Of a stretch of 64,000 nt of DNA, positions 27,276 to 35,809 are shown in pieces. Location of the stretch: NCBI GenBank assembly GCA_018266795.1, contig JAFDZV010000027.1, positions 36,569 through 100,568 on the forward strand, given 5' to 3'. The notes beneath the pieces were generated by a model. The model did no database searches, was not told the DNA's origin, and saw only the letters and a program-made list of their open reading frames with translations. Every line of letters starts with the position of its first letter. The stretch's first letter is position 1. Made by a program: the position numbers and the translations under genes. Source of the DNA: Bacteroidota bacterium (GTDB lineage: Bacteria; Bacteroidota; Ignavibacteria; OLB7).

Positions 27276-29609
27276 CTATCGCATCACCGTAATCGTGTGC
27301 GATGCGGTACGGCCATCGGCATGGAGCACGAGCGTGTAGATGCCGGCAGGCAGGGTTGCAAGGTTTACCGGAACCCGATGCGGGCCGGCTGTGCACGGCT
27401 GATTCAACAGATCCATCACTTCGGAACCAAGCATGGAATAGAGCGATAGTCGCGCATGTGCCGGGTGCTCGAGTGTGAACGCAATTTCCATCTCCGTTGA
27501 TACCGGATTGGGAACTGCAGTCAACCTTTCCATGTCGGCGTCGCCGCGAGGGGCGGAGACGGCGCTGGATGCCCGTGGAAGCGGCAGACGTACGGCCTGA
27601 AGGATCGGACCGGAGGTGTCTCCGTCACGTTCGTGCACGAGTACCACGATCGATCCGTGAGCCTCGTTCTGCACGTTGGCGGCAAAGGAGAAGGTGAGCG
27701 TGGCCGGCGATCCGGGGCGAACGACTTCGTTCGTGATATCGACCTTTCGGAAGCCCAGCTCCTGGCCCAGGTGGTCCGGATAGATGGAGCGTACCACATT
27801 TCGATGATACCAGAGCGGATGAATAACCGTGCCGGTGTCCACGAACTCCACCTGCATGCCTTGTACGCTGTCCTCGACGGAGAGCGCCGTGAGGGCATAT
27901 GTCCTGCCGTTGTACATGGGGAGTGCATCGTAGGTCGAGATCTCCGCGGTTGCAGTGATCTGTCCGTTGGCATAGCCGACGGACGTGAGCGTAAGGTTGA
28001 CACCTCCGCGCGGTGCCGAATCCAGTTCACGCCGTGTGTAGGCGCGCCACGACTCCAGACGAACCATGGGAACAACCTCAGTCGGGAACGTGACGCGATC
28101 CACGCAGCCCATCGGATAACCGATCAGACCGAGGCTGTTGAGCAGGGTCTGGCCCTCCTCAACACGCATCGGCTCGGCATGCGAACCGCCATGGTAGGAG
28201 ACCAGCACCGCGGAATCGCCGAGTTCGGATGTCAGCGAATCCAGCAGGCGTGAGCCTTCTGGGCAGGTACCGCACCAGTCCCCCGTTCCCTCCTCGATCA
28301 CCATGAGGCGTCGTTGCGAGGGAAGTTGGTCGCGAACGTAGAGCGACACGGTGATCGGTATCGATTGCTGGTTGGGGTCGTTGGTGTTGAGGACGCATTG
28401 AGCGGTACGATTGCCGCCTGCCTTGATGCTCGATGCAACCAGTCCAACAGCCTGCGACCCGCCGGGAGCTACCTGGAATGTCAGCGAGGCGGTGGTAAGC
28501 CAGTCCGTATCCGACGGCGGAATGGTAATTGTGCCGAACAGTGTTGTGATCCCGCGATTGGTCGCCGTGAAGGTCGCGGTTCGTGTCTGGCCGAGGTCTG
28601 CGGTCAACACGAATCGCGTCGGTGTAACCGATGCGATTGCGCTGCGGGTGTCCTCGCGATAGCGGTAGATGCTGCCGTTCCCGTTCTCGCCGGCGATGAG
28701 GTAGAGTTCGTTGCCGGATCCGACAAGGCAGGATGAATTGTTGGTAACGGGTTTGGGAAGGAAGTAACCAGGCACCCAGGTATTGCTTCCCTGATCGTAG
28801 GAGTAGACCATATCGGTATATGGTTTGAACGATGTGGTGCCGGCCGCAACATACACGCGGTCGTTGTAGGCGCCTGCGCCCGCTTCATAGATGCCGTCCG
28901 GATAGTCGGCGATGCGGGTCCAGTCGATCCGCTGTCCATCGGCGCTCGGGACTCCCCTGTAGGCCTGGTTGTACGACGCGAGTACACCGCTGCCGCCAAT
29001 CAGATAGATCTCCGCACCGAGCGTTGTTGCCGCCGGCTGAAGCAACGCCTGGGGGAGTGTGGTGGTGAGGAGGCTCCACGTGTTGGTGGGAACGTCGTAC
29101 ATCTGGATGGTGTTGATCGCGGCTCCGTTCTTCAGTCCCCCCAGCATGAAGATGCGGTTGCCAACCACGACACCGGCTCCGTATGCGGTGGGAACGGGCA
29201 TCACTGCCTTCTCTGTGTACGTGTCCGCCACAGGATCGTATTCCAGAACGCTGCCGGTTGAGATGATTGTGCCGCCTCTGAATACCGATCCCCCAACGAG
29301 GTAGACTTTACCTCCGAGGGCGGCGGCGTAACCCGCGAAACGGATCTCCGGAAGCGAGGCGATCGGCTGCCATTGTGTGGCACCCGACGTGTTCAGGGCG
29401 AATGCGGTTCGTGCCGGGCCGGTGCTTTCGGTGAGGCCGCCGAAGACGTAGATGGTACCGTTCAGATAGGCAACGAAGGAGTTGGTCCTGTTCTCATTGG
29501 CGATCCTGGGCACTTCGCTCCATTGTGCATCACATCGGGCAGCCCTGCCAGCCAGGGAGGTGCAGACAAGGGAGAGGAGCGTGGCAATGCGTAGCACGTT
29601 GGATCTCAT
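27276..29609 (-). CDS. Kelch-repeat plus Omp28-type thiol protein, T9SS cargo
   Basis: A 777-residue secreted protein starting at the ATG at 29609 (signal MRSNVLRIATLLSLVCTSLAGRAARCDAQ); the frame is open upstream but that part lacks a signal. Six or so kelch blades occupy residues ~30-310 (repeated GGKVYLVGGS, GNRIFMLGGL, GAEIYLIGGS). An HYDIN-like beta-sandwich follows. Then comes an Omp28-type domain with MVIEEGTGDWCGTCPEGSRLLD, where WCGTC is a thioredoxin-like redox pair. The C-terminus (AVPNPVSTEMEIAF... PAGIYTLVLHADGR) is a T9SS type A sorting domain. It is predicted to be surface-attached. The arrangement pairs with the convergent Omp28-like gene. Confidence 0.85.
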   Translation of the reverse strand: MRSNVLRIATLLSLVCTSLAGRAARCDAQWSEVPRIANENRTNSFVAYLNGTIYVFGGLTESTGPARTAFALNTSGATQWQPIASLPEIRFAGYAAALGGKVYLVGGSVFRGGTIISTGSVLEYDPVADTYTEKAVMPVPTAYGAGVVVGNRIFMLGGLKNGAAINTIQMYDVPTNTWSLLTTTLPQALLQPAATTLGAEIYLIGGSGVLASYNQAYRGVPSADGQRIDWTRIADYPDGIYEAGAGAYNDRVYVAAGTTSFKPYTDMVYSYDQGSNTWVPGYFLPKPVTNNSSCLVGSGNELYLIAGENGNGSIYRYREDTRSAIASVTPTRFVLTADLGQTRTATFTATNRGITTLFGTITIPPSDTDWLTTASLTFQVAPGGSQAVGLVASSIKAGGNRTAQCVLNTNDPNQQSIPITVSLYVRDQLPSQRRLMVIEEGTGDWCGTCPEGSRLLDSLTSELGDSAVLVSYHGGSHAEPMRVEEGQTLLNSLGLIGYPMGCVDRVTFPTEVVPMVRLESWRAYTRRELDSAPRGGVNLTLTSVGYANGQITATAEISTYDALPMYNGRTYALTALSVEDSVQGMQVEFVDTGTVIHPLWYHRNVVRSIYPDHLGQELGFRKVDITNEVVRPGSPATLTFSFAANVQNEAHGSIVVLVHERDGDTSGPILQAVRLPLPRASSAVSAPRGDADMERLTAVPNPVSTEMEIAFTLEHPAHARLSLYSMLGSEVMDLLNQPCTAGPHRVPVNLATLPAGIYTLVLHADGRTASHTITVMR

Positions 29610-30020
29610 GGCGTGGCTCTGTTCTTCATGATGATCATGATGATATGGGGGAGTGACTCCGCCTGCTCCATGGCGATTGAGGATGATCTTCGTTGCGCGC
29701 ATCCCGGCACAGCACCGTGTGGTCGCGGATTCCCTCCCGGACCGGGCCTTCTGATAACGGACTCGTTGGCGATAGGATAGCTCTTTCCCACTCCGCTCCC
29801 AAGCCCATTGCGGTGGTGAGGAGCCCGCGCGACGCGGCCATGAAAGCCCTGTGCACAACCGGTGCGTGCGACATGAATACGGGATCATCGCCTTTGGTTC
29901 CCGGGTTGATCCGCAATTACCGGCTGAGTAGATTGGACTCGCTTCCTCCACACACGCCGCGACTATTCCATCCAATCAGCATTCGCATTGGCTCAACGTG
30001 GAGGAATGTGATCATGGGAC
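29610..30020. other. Long divergent intergenic region
   Basis: About 410 bp between the start of the kelch gene (minus strand) and the promoter of the toxin operon (plus strand). No protein family, RNA or large repeat was seen. A short CATGATGATCATG palindrome near 29630 is close to the kelch gene start. Confidence 0.4.
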
Positions 30021-30051
30021 TTGAAAATCATACGTCATTGACGTATATTTG
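30021..30051 (+). promoter_or_regulatory. Promoter of the toxin-antitoxin-chaperone operon
   Basis: TTG (30021-30023), 20-bp spacer, then TATATTTG (30044-30051), an exact Bacteroidota TAnnTTTG -7 box. It ends 27 bp before the toxin ATG. The operator palindrome lies between and overlaps the -7 box. Confidence 0.65.
30030..30046. promoter_or_regulatory. 17-bp palindrome, likely antitoxin operator
   Basis: ATACGTCA-T-TGACGTAT is a perfect inverted repeat with 8-bp arms and a 1-bp centre. It sits between the -33 TTG and the -7 box and covers the first bases of the latter. HigA-type antitoxins repress their own promoter from such sites, so binding by the downstream HTH protein would block transcription. 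Confidence 0.65.
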
Positions 30052-30078
30052 TGGGCGTTGTGATACTGGGGGGTGGGC

Positions 30079-30405
30079 ATGACAACCATCGTCCAAACCT
30101 CCCGCTTCACGAAAAAGATAGCCCGGCTTCTCAGCGATCAGGAGATAACCCTTCTGGCCCGCGAGCTTGTGGATCGTCCGGAGCGGGGTGTTGTGATACA
30201 GGGAACCGGCGGGTTTCGGAAACATCGATTTGCCCGTGAGGGGGGTGGCCGCTCCGGCGGGTTACGCGTCATCTATCTGTATGTGGTAGTGCGAGGTATC
30301 ATATTTCTCGTTGATGCCTATGCGAAGAACGAAAAGAGTGATCTCACTCAACGGGAGAAAAAGGATCTGCAAACATTAGCAAGGCAGTTGCGAAATGAAG
30401 CGTGA
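30079..30405 (+). CDS. RelE/HigB-family toxin
   Basis: A 108-residue basic protein of the RelE/ParE superfamily, HigB2-like: TSRFTKKIARLLSDQEITLLARELVDRPERG, then a GTGGFRKHRFAREGGGRSGGLRVIYLYV core and IIFLVDAYAKNEKSDLTQREKKDLQTLARQL at the C-terminus. Family members are ribosome-associated mRNA endonucleases. The ATG at 30079 follows a G-rich stretch (GGGGGGTGG); an in-frame GTG six bases upstream is less likely. It is the first gene of a tight operon and overlaps the antitoxin start by 11 bp, the classical HigBA order. The conserved GGxRVIY-type strand and the KNEKSDL motif are what identify it. Confidence 0.88.
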   Translation: MTTIVQTSRFTKKIARLLSDQEITLLARELVDRPERGVVIQGTGGFRKHRFAREGGGRSGGLRVIYLYVVVRGIIFLVDAYAKNEKSDLTQREKKDLQTLARQLRNEA

Positions 30406-30955
30406 ACAATTCAAGGAGCTGGTAGCCAGCATCGAGGAGGCCATTGCGATTCAGCGTGGCGAAAAGTTTGCAGCAGTCGAACATGTCTTCGAGGAGCCCG
30501 ATGCCAGGCAGATTCGTGCTCGCATGAAGCTCTCGCAGTCAGCATTTGCCGCGGTCCTCGGGATCAGCCTGCGTACCCTTCAGAACTGGGAACAGGGGCA
30601 CCGTGTGCCGCAGGGGCCTGCGCGGCGGCTGCTCGAAGTTGCAGCGCGTTATCCCGATGCGGTTTACAACACCGTCTTCGGCCGGCGCGAATTGTTGCGC
30701 CGGAACCCCGATGGGTCCATCACTACGGTGATCGCGGGTGGAGCGGACGCGAGCACATTCGGTTCAGGGGAGGGAATGATCCCGGTGAATGCCCCACATC
30801 ATGTCAACGAACCCGGGGCTGGCTGGCATCGCGTCGACACGCGTCCCGAGCGTCTTGCGCCGGAGGGTGCACGCGGTTGGTTTGCAACAGTTGTCTCCTC
30901 CTCTGAAAAGTTTTTCCCGCGCCGCGGCACAACAACGAAAGGCCTAATCGGCTGA
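30395..30955 (+). CDS. HigA/XRE-family antitoxin with long C-terminal extension
   Basis: A 186-residue protein. Residues ~45-100 form an XRE helix-turn-helix (IRARMKLSQSAFAAVLGISLRTLQNWEQGHRVPQGPARRLL), and the preceding ~45 residues resemble the toxin-binding part of HigA2/NadS antitoxins. Typical members stop soon after YPDAVY (~100 residues); this one continues for ~90 residues, rich in Gly, Pro, Arg and Ser and including HHVNEPGAGWHRVDT and GWFATVVSSSEKFFPRRG. In toxin-antitoxin-chaperone systems such an extension is the chaperone-addiction segment recognised by a SecB-like protein, and such a protein is encoded next. It overlaps the toxin gene by 11 bp. Autorepression through the upstream palindrome is likely. 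Confidence 0.87.
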   Translation: MKREQFKELVASIEEAIAIQRGEKFAAVEHVFEEPDARQIRARMKLSQSAFAAVLGISLRTLQNWEQGHRVPQGPARRLLEVAARYPDAVYNTVFGRRELLRRNPDGSITTVIAGGADASTFGSGEGMIPVNAPHHVNEPGAGWHRVDTRPERLAPEGARGWFATVVSSSEKFFPRRGTTTKGLIG

Positions 30956-30977
30956 CCAGACGAAGGAGTTGAGTGTC

Positions 30978-31517
30978 ATGAAACGCGGCGATCACAATAG
31001 CAACAGGGCCAGCATGAAACGCGGCGCGCGCGCTGCCGGTACTCGCGGCGCTGCTGCAGGGCCGGACTCATCGGCGATCACGGTGCAGTATCTGTGGACG
31101 CAGGTTGTCGGGCTGTACGTAAGGGGTCCCGAGGTGACGGAGGGGGCCGGTGACGTGAAGTTCCGTACTGCACTCCACTACTCGATGTGCGATACGGAAC
31201 AGATGGAAGTGACGTGCGAGATTGTTGGAGCTGTGCCTGCAGACGGTGCTGCCGGCGAGGACGCAGTTGTGTTGCAATCGATCTCGAGGTTTGCAATCGG
31301 CGGACTGCGCGGCACTCCGAATTCCGCCGACGGTCTCCCCGCACTTCCGGCGTGGGTATACAGTACGCTGGCGAGTGTGGTTGTCGGTGTGAACCGCGGG
31401 ATCATGCTCGAGCGCTTGACAGACAGCGCGTACCGATCATGTACGCTGCCGATACAGGGCATCGAGGGACTGGTACCGGCAGGTGTTGCGGACGAAATAG
31501 AGCTCCACGGGATCTGA
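30978..31517 (+). CDS. SecB-like chaperone of a toxin-antitoxin-chaperone operon
   Basis: A 179-residue protein with a basic ~30-residue head, then a SecB-like core: strands TVQYLWTQVVGLYVRG, VKFRTALHYSMC, MEVTCEIVGAV and VVLQSISRFAIGGL, followed by PAWVYSTLASVVVGVNRGIM and YRSCTLPIQGIEGL. The last part corresponds to the SecB region where a helix with an Arg-Gly turn leads to a conserved 'LPxxxxxxL' tail. The ATG at 30978 has AAGGAG nine bases before it, 22 bp after the antitoxin stop, so the three genes are one operon. It should bind the antitoxin extension and protect it from proteolysis. The assignment is by pattern and context, without a search. Confidence 0.62.
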   Translation: MKRGDHNSNRASMKRGARAAGTRGAAAGPDSSAITVQYLWTQVVGLYVRGPEVTEGAGDVKFRTALHYSMCDTEQMEVTCEIVGAVPADGAAGEDAVVLQSISRFAIGGLRGTPNSADGLPALPAWVYSTLASVVVGVNRGIMLERLTDSAYRSCTLPIQGIEGLVPAGVADEIELHGI

Positions 31518-31761
31518 CACGCATCGGCGATCAACCGACGAACATGGTTGTTGCCAGCCGCGAGCAGGGGGGGACTGCCTCCGACGCCGGGCATCCGGCT
31601 CTCCGCGATCCCGCAGCGTTCCGCCTGCGCACTGTTTTCATCATCGCACTCGAATGAACCATCAGTTGCCATCGGCCGTCGGTCGATTTTTGTAACTTCA
31701 CGGTTCGTTCAATCCGCATGGATGTGAACGTGGTGTTCCTTCAGTACGTAAACGAAGCAGA

Positions 31762-32169
31762 ATGGGCCAAAAGATACGTGTCCTGATTGCCAAGGCCGGT
31801 CTCGACGGTCATGATCGAGGCGCAAAGGTTATCGCGGCGGCGCTGCGTGATGCCGGTATGGAGGTTATCTACACCGGGCTCAGGCAGACACCGGAGATGA
31901 TTGTGGAGGCGGCATTGCAGGAGGATGTGGATGTGATCGGCATCAGCATGCTCTCAGGCGCCCACATGACGATCTTCCCGAAGGTGCTTTCGCTCATGCA
32001 CGATCGCGGCTTGAACGATGTGCTCCTTACCGGTGGCGGGATCATGTCGGATGCAGACATCCTGGAATTGAAGAAGCTCGGCGTTGGCGATCTGTTCACG
32101 CCCGGTGCACCGACGACGGCCATTGCCGATTATATCAAGTCCTACGTTGCGGCGCATCCTCGGACGTAA
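31762..32169 (+). CDS. Cobalamin-binding subunit, methylmalonyl-CoA mutase type
   Basis: A 135-residue stand-alone B12-binding domain. D15-G-H17-D-R-G20 is the DxHxxG motif whose His replaces the lower cobalt ligand; the SML near residue 58 and the LTGGGIM stretch complete the nucleotide-loop binding site. This equals the C-terminal domain of methylmalonyl-CoA mutase, which in some bacteria and archaea is a separate small subunit that converts succinyl-CoA and methylmalonyl-CoA with a large catalytic subunit. The large subunit is not in this window. It is monocistronic or the first of a group including the sigma-54 activator. Confidence 0.92.
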   Translation: MGQKIRVLIAKAGLDGHDRGAKVIAAALRDAGMEVIYTGLRQTPEMIVEAALQEDVDVIGISMLSGAHMTIFPKVLSLMHDRGLNDVLLTGGGIMSDADILELKKLGVGDLFTPGAPTTAIADYIKSYVAAHPRT

Positions 32170-32232
32170 CGAAAACGGGCATGCGGCTCCAATTCCAGTC
32201 CTTTCGTAACGTCTACCCCGGATGCCAAACGC

Positions 32233-33477
32233 ATGGAGCGTGGCGTACCAGTTGCAAGGGAGCCGTATTTGAATTCGCATCGTAGAGGCGCTGTGGCAGA
32301 CACAGAACCAACACAGGACGAGCTTGGCATTATCGGCCGCTCCGAGATCATTCGCGATCTGGTGGCCACCATGCGCCGTATCGCTGCCACGGACCTCACG
32401 ATATTGTTGATCGGCGAGAGCGGTGTTGGGAAGGAGGTGTTTGCGAACTCGATTCACCGGCTCAGTCCCCGTGCTTCGGCGAAGATGCTGGCGATCAATT
32501 GCGGTGCGATACCCGAAACGCTTCTCGAGTCGGAATTGTTCGGCCATGAGCGTGGTGCGTTCACCGGGGCCGTTGAAACGCGGAAGGGATTGTTCGAGTC
32601 CGCCGACGGTGGCACCGTGTTTCTTGACGAGATAGGCGAGATGTCGCTGGCTACGCAGGTGAAGCTGCTCCGTGTATTGGAGACATTGGAATTCACGCGC
32701 GTGGGAAGCAGCGAGCCTCGCAAGACGGATGTGCGCGTCGTGGCCGCCACGAACCGGGATCTGGAACAGGACGTGGAGCGCGGTACGTTCCGCCGCGATC
32801 TGTACTACAGGCTGCGTTCGGCCCAACTTCGCATCCCACCTCTGCGCGAGCGCCGCGAGGATATTCCGCTTCTCTTCGCCCACTATGCATTTCAGACGGC
32901 GGCGCGTCTTCACATTTCGTTTGGCGGGATCACACCGGAAGCGTTGGATCTTCTGGTGGCATATCCGTGGCCCGGAAACATTCGTGAACTGAAGAACTTC
33001 GTTGAACTCGCGGTGACGCTGGAGCGTGGAGAGAAGATCACCGAGGAGAAGGTGGAGAAGCATCTGGATCTGCGCTTCCGCGAGCCATTCGTGGAGAATC
33101 CCAACGCACTCGTGCACCTTGGACGATCGCCGGAGCAGGCCGAGCGGGAATTGATCTATCGGGCACTGATCGATCTGCGCAACGAAGTCGGTGCAATGAA
33201 GCAGGTTCTGATGAAGGCGATGGCTGCCACAGAGGCTCCGCCGCAACCGGCTCCCATCTCCCTTCCCGCACTGCCGCCGGTGCGCACAATCGATGCTGCG
33301 CTCCACGAGCTCGGCGATCTGCGTCTGGATGAAATGGAGCGGCGTATGATAGAGCTTGCATTGGAGCGGCATCACGGCAATCGTCGTGCCGCGGCGCAGT
33401 CGCTCGGGATCAGCGAGCGTACGCTGTACCGCAAGCTGGTGGAGTACAAGTTGAAAGTTGATGGAGACGACAGATAG
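32233..33477 (+). CDS. Sigma-54-dependent activator without receiver domain
   Basis: A 414-residue bacterial enhancer-binding protein. The AAA+ domain has Walker A GESGVGKE (61-68), the sigma-54-contacting loop GAFTGA (108-113), a Walker B-type FLDEIGEM and an arginine-finger region (FRRDLYYRLRS). A Fis-type helix-turn-helix ends the protein (RRAAAQSLGISERTLYRKLVEYKLK). The N-terminal ~30 residues are too short for a receiver, GAF or PAS domain, so activity must be controlled by level or partner. The lptE-like gene starts 2 bp after its stop. In many Bacteroidota a sigma-54 activator precedes lptE, so this order is an expected one. The target promoters are not known. Confidence 0.93.
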   Translation: MERGVPVAREPYLNSHRRGAVADTEPTQDELGIIGRSEIIRDLVATMRRIAATDLTILLIGESGVGKEVFANSIHRLSPRASAKMLAINCGAIPETLLESELFGHERGAFTGAVETRKGLFESADGGTVFLDEIGEMSLATQVKLLRVLETLEFTRVGSSEPRKTDVRVVAATNRDLEQDVERGTFRRDLYYRLRSAQLRIPPLRERREDIPLLFAHYAFQTAARLHISFGGITPEALDLLVAYPWPGNIRELKNFVELAVTLERGEKITEEKVEKHLDLRFREPFVENPNALVHLGRSPEQAERELIYRALIDLRNEVGAMKQVLMKAMAATEAPPQPAPISLPALPPVRTIDAALHELGDLRLDEMERRMIELALERHHGNRRAAAQSLGISERTLYRKLVEYKLKVDGDDR

Positions 33478-33479
33478 CA

Positions 33480-34043
33480 ATGGCCGGCCACTCATCAACG
33501 AGCTGCGATCGCGTGCATGCAGGCCGGGTGCGGCTTGCGTGGACGCTGCTGGCCGTAGTGATCCCGGTGCTCGCCGCAGCCACGCTGGCCGGTTGCTATT
33601 CGTTCCGGACCGGCTCGGCGCCGGCGCATTTGAAGACGATCGGCATACCGCCGGCCGATGACGCCAGCGGTTTCGGGCGCGGTACGATACGGCAGGACCT
33701 TACGGATCTGCTGACACGCCGCTTCCGCGACGACGGAAGTCTGCGGGTCAGCGATCCTGCAACGGCGGATTCCCGGCTCGAGGTCACGATCACGTCGATT
33801 CGTACGAACGAGCGTCTCAGCGTTTCGAACGCATCGTTTGAAACCGTGCGCGGCGTTACCATCGAGACCAAGGTGACGTTCTACGACAACGTGAAGAAGC
33901 GTGCGATATTCAAGGATCGGCCGTCGACGGGCCGGTCGCAGTATCTGGTTGATCAGGGGCCGGACGGCGAGACCCGTGCAATCCGTGAGGCGCTTTCGAA
34001 TCTCGGTGACGACCTGATCAATGCAACTGTAGCCGATTGGTGA
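33480..34043 (+). CDS. lptE: LptE-like LPS-assembly lipoprotein
   Basis: A 187-residue lipoprotein. The hydrophobic signal ends in LAGC (residues 36-39), a canonical lipobox with C39 as lipidated residue. The mature part follows the LptE family pattern: a short strand near LKTIGIPPADDAS, a helix TIRQDLTDLLTRRFRDDGSLRVSDP, LEVTITSIRTN and a C-terminal helix (IREALSNLGDDLINATVADW). LptE plugs the LptD barrel and helps insert lipopolysaccharide at the outer membrane. It starts 2 bp after the sigma-54 activator, implying co-transcription. Confidence 0.82.
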   Translation: MAGHSSTSCDRVHAGRVRLAWTLLAVVIPVLAAATLAGCYSFRTGSAPAHLKTIGIPPADDASGFGRGTIRQDLTDLLTRRFRDDGSLRVSDPATADSRLEVTITSIRTNERLSVSNASFETVRGVTIETKVTFYDNVKKRAIFKDRPSTGRSQYLVDQGPDGETRAIREALSNLGDDLINATVADW

Positions 34044-34150
34044 GTCGACACCCCACGACGATGCCGCACTCGGTATTGCAATCCCGTAACATCAGCATGG
34101 CTGACGCGTGCGAGGTGCGTTAACCTCAGGAACTGTTCCAAGTACGCAGT

Positions 34151-35614
34151 ATGGTTGCAGCGATTCTCATTGTCTACCTGTTGGCCCTTTCGGTGCTCTT
34201 CATCTTCGGGCTGCATGGCTTCTCGATGGTGTACCACTACACCCGGCTTCGCCCGCAGGATCCCGATACGGTACCGTTGCCGGCTGATCCGCCGGAGGTA
34301 ACCGTGCAGTTACCGCTCTTCAACGAGCTGTATGTGGCGGAACGTCTGGTTGATTCGGTCTGCCGACTGGAGTACCCGAAGGAACGGATGCAGATTCAGA
34401 TGCTGGATGACTCCACCGATGAAACGACGGAGCTGCTTGAACGAATCGTTGCCGCGAAGCGTGCGGATGGATTCAGAATCCACCTTCTGCATCGCACCGA
34501 TCGTTCAGGCTACAAGGCCGGTGCGCTCCGCGAGGGATTGAAGTCTGCAACGGGCGAGTATGTAGCGATCTTCGACGCCGACTTCCTTCCGGAGCCGGAC
34601 TTTCTGCTTCATGCGCTGCCGCATCTCGTGAGCGATCCCGGCCTTGGGCTGGTGCAGGGGCGCTGGGAGCACCTCAACCACGACTACAGTCTGCTGACGC
34701 GCATCCAGGCGATTGCGCTCGACGCACACTTTGCGATGGAACAGCAGGTGCGCAACCGAGCCAACTACTTCATGAACTTCAACGGAACGGCGGGCGTCTG
34801 GCGCAAGAGCTGCATCGAAGATTCCGGAAACTGGCACGCCGATACGCTTACTGAGGATCTGGATCTTTCCTATCGCGCGCAGATGCGCGGCTGGCGCTTT
34901 CTGTATCTGAACGATCTCACCTGCCCGGCCGAACTTCCGTCGGAGATCAACGGCCTGAAGTCGCAGCAGTTCCGGTGGACCAAGGGGGCTATCGAGACCG
35001 CGAAGAAGCATCTGCCGTCGCTCTGGCGCTCCAAGCAGTCGCTCGGGGTGAAGCTCCACGGCACGGCGCATCTCACTTCGAACATCGTCTTCCCCTGCAT
35101 CCTCCTGGTTGCCATTCTGAATGTGCCCGTGCTCTTCCTGAAGAAGAGCCGTCCCGATCTCGCGGTGCTCTTCGATATCATGGGGATATTCATTCTCACA
35201 TCCATCTCCACGCTGCTCTTCTACCTGTTCGCACAGCGCGATATCCGTGAAGACTGGCAGCGCCGCATGATGATCTATCCCTTCTTCATGGCCGGCACCA
35301 TGGGCCTTGCCGTCAACAACACGCGTGCGGTATTCGAAGCGCTGTTCAACCGTAAGAGCGCGTTCGAGCGTACTCCGAAGTACAACATTCTCAGCGCGGG
35401 CGACAGCTGGTTCGGCAACCGGTACCGCGTGTCGAAGGTGAAGACGGAGGTGCTGCTGGAACTGCTGCTTGCGCTTTACGTGTTGATCGGGATGGTGATG
35501 TCCATCTACTTTGTAGAGCTCTCCCTGATTCCATTCCAGATGATGTTCCTGGTTGGCTTCGGGCTCACCGGCTTCCTTTCGCTGCGGCATGCGTTCAGAC
35601 GGCGAATTGCATAG
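34151..35614 (+). CDS. Membrane glycosyltransferase family 2 (processive type)
   Basis: A 487-residue integral membrane GT2 enzyme. A first membrane helix (residues 1-27) precedes a cytoplasmic GT-A domain with DDS (86-88), DAD (142-144), TEDLDLSYR (~235-245) and QQFRW (~272-276), the D,D,D,QxxRW signature of cellulose-synthase-like enzymes. At least four C-terminal membrane helices follow (NIVFPCILLVAILNVPVLF; IMGIFILTSISTLLFYLF; LLELLLALYVLIGMVMSIYF; the last ~25 residues). It should transfer sugar to a lipid or polymer; such proteins in Bacteroidota are usually annotated as family 2 glycosyltransferases without proven product. It begins about 108 bp after lptE. Confidence 0.9.
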   Translation: MVAAILIVYLLALSVLFIFGLHGFSMVYHYTRLRPQDPDTVPLPADPPEVTVQLPLFNELYVAERLVDSVCRLEYPKERMQIQMLDDSTDETTELLERIVAAKRADGFRIHLLHRTDRSGYKAGALREGLKSATGEYVAIFDADFLPEPDFLLHALPHLVSDPGLGLVQGRWEHLNHDYSLLTRIQAIALDAHFAMEQQVRNRANYFMNFNGTAGVWRKSCIEDSGNWHADTLTEDLDLSYRAQMRGWRFLYLNDLTCPAELPSEINGLKSQQFRWTKGAIETAKKHLPSLWRSKQSLGVKLHGTAHLTSNIVFPCILLVAILNVPVLFLKKSRPDLAVLFDIMGIFILTSISTLLFYLFAQRDIREDWQRRMMIYPFFMAGTMGLAVNNTRAVFEALFNRKSAFERTPKYNILSAGDSWFGNRYRVSKVKTEVLLELLLALYVLIGMVMSIYFVELSLIPFQMMFLVGFGLTGFLSLRHAFRRRIA

Positions 35615-35809
35615 AGTACGGTTGCCCGCCCGGGCACGACGTTGTACCAACATCTATCTGCGCTCACGCCCCCAGTCTGTCGGCGCAGCGCTTCGGTTGC
35701 CGTAGTTCCCGGTCCGCGGAAGAGAAGGGAGGCGGAGTGGAGGCGCCGCGAGCGAACACCGGGTGCGGCGTTGTTGGTGATCACCCTTCGGAGCACATCA
35801 TTACGATCG

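Noticed and set aside
29627..29645. CATGATGATCATG palindrome near the kelch gene start
   Set aside because: Short, within a repeated ATGATG tract; probably low complexity.
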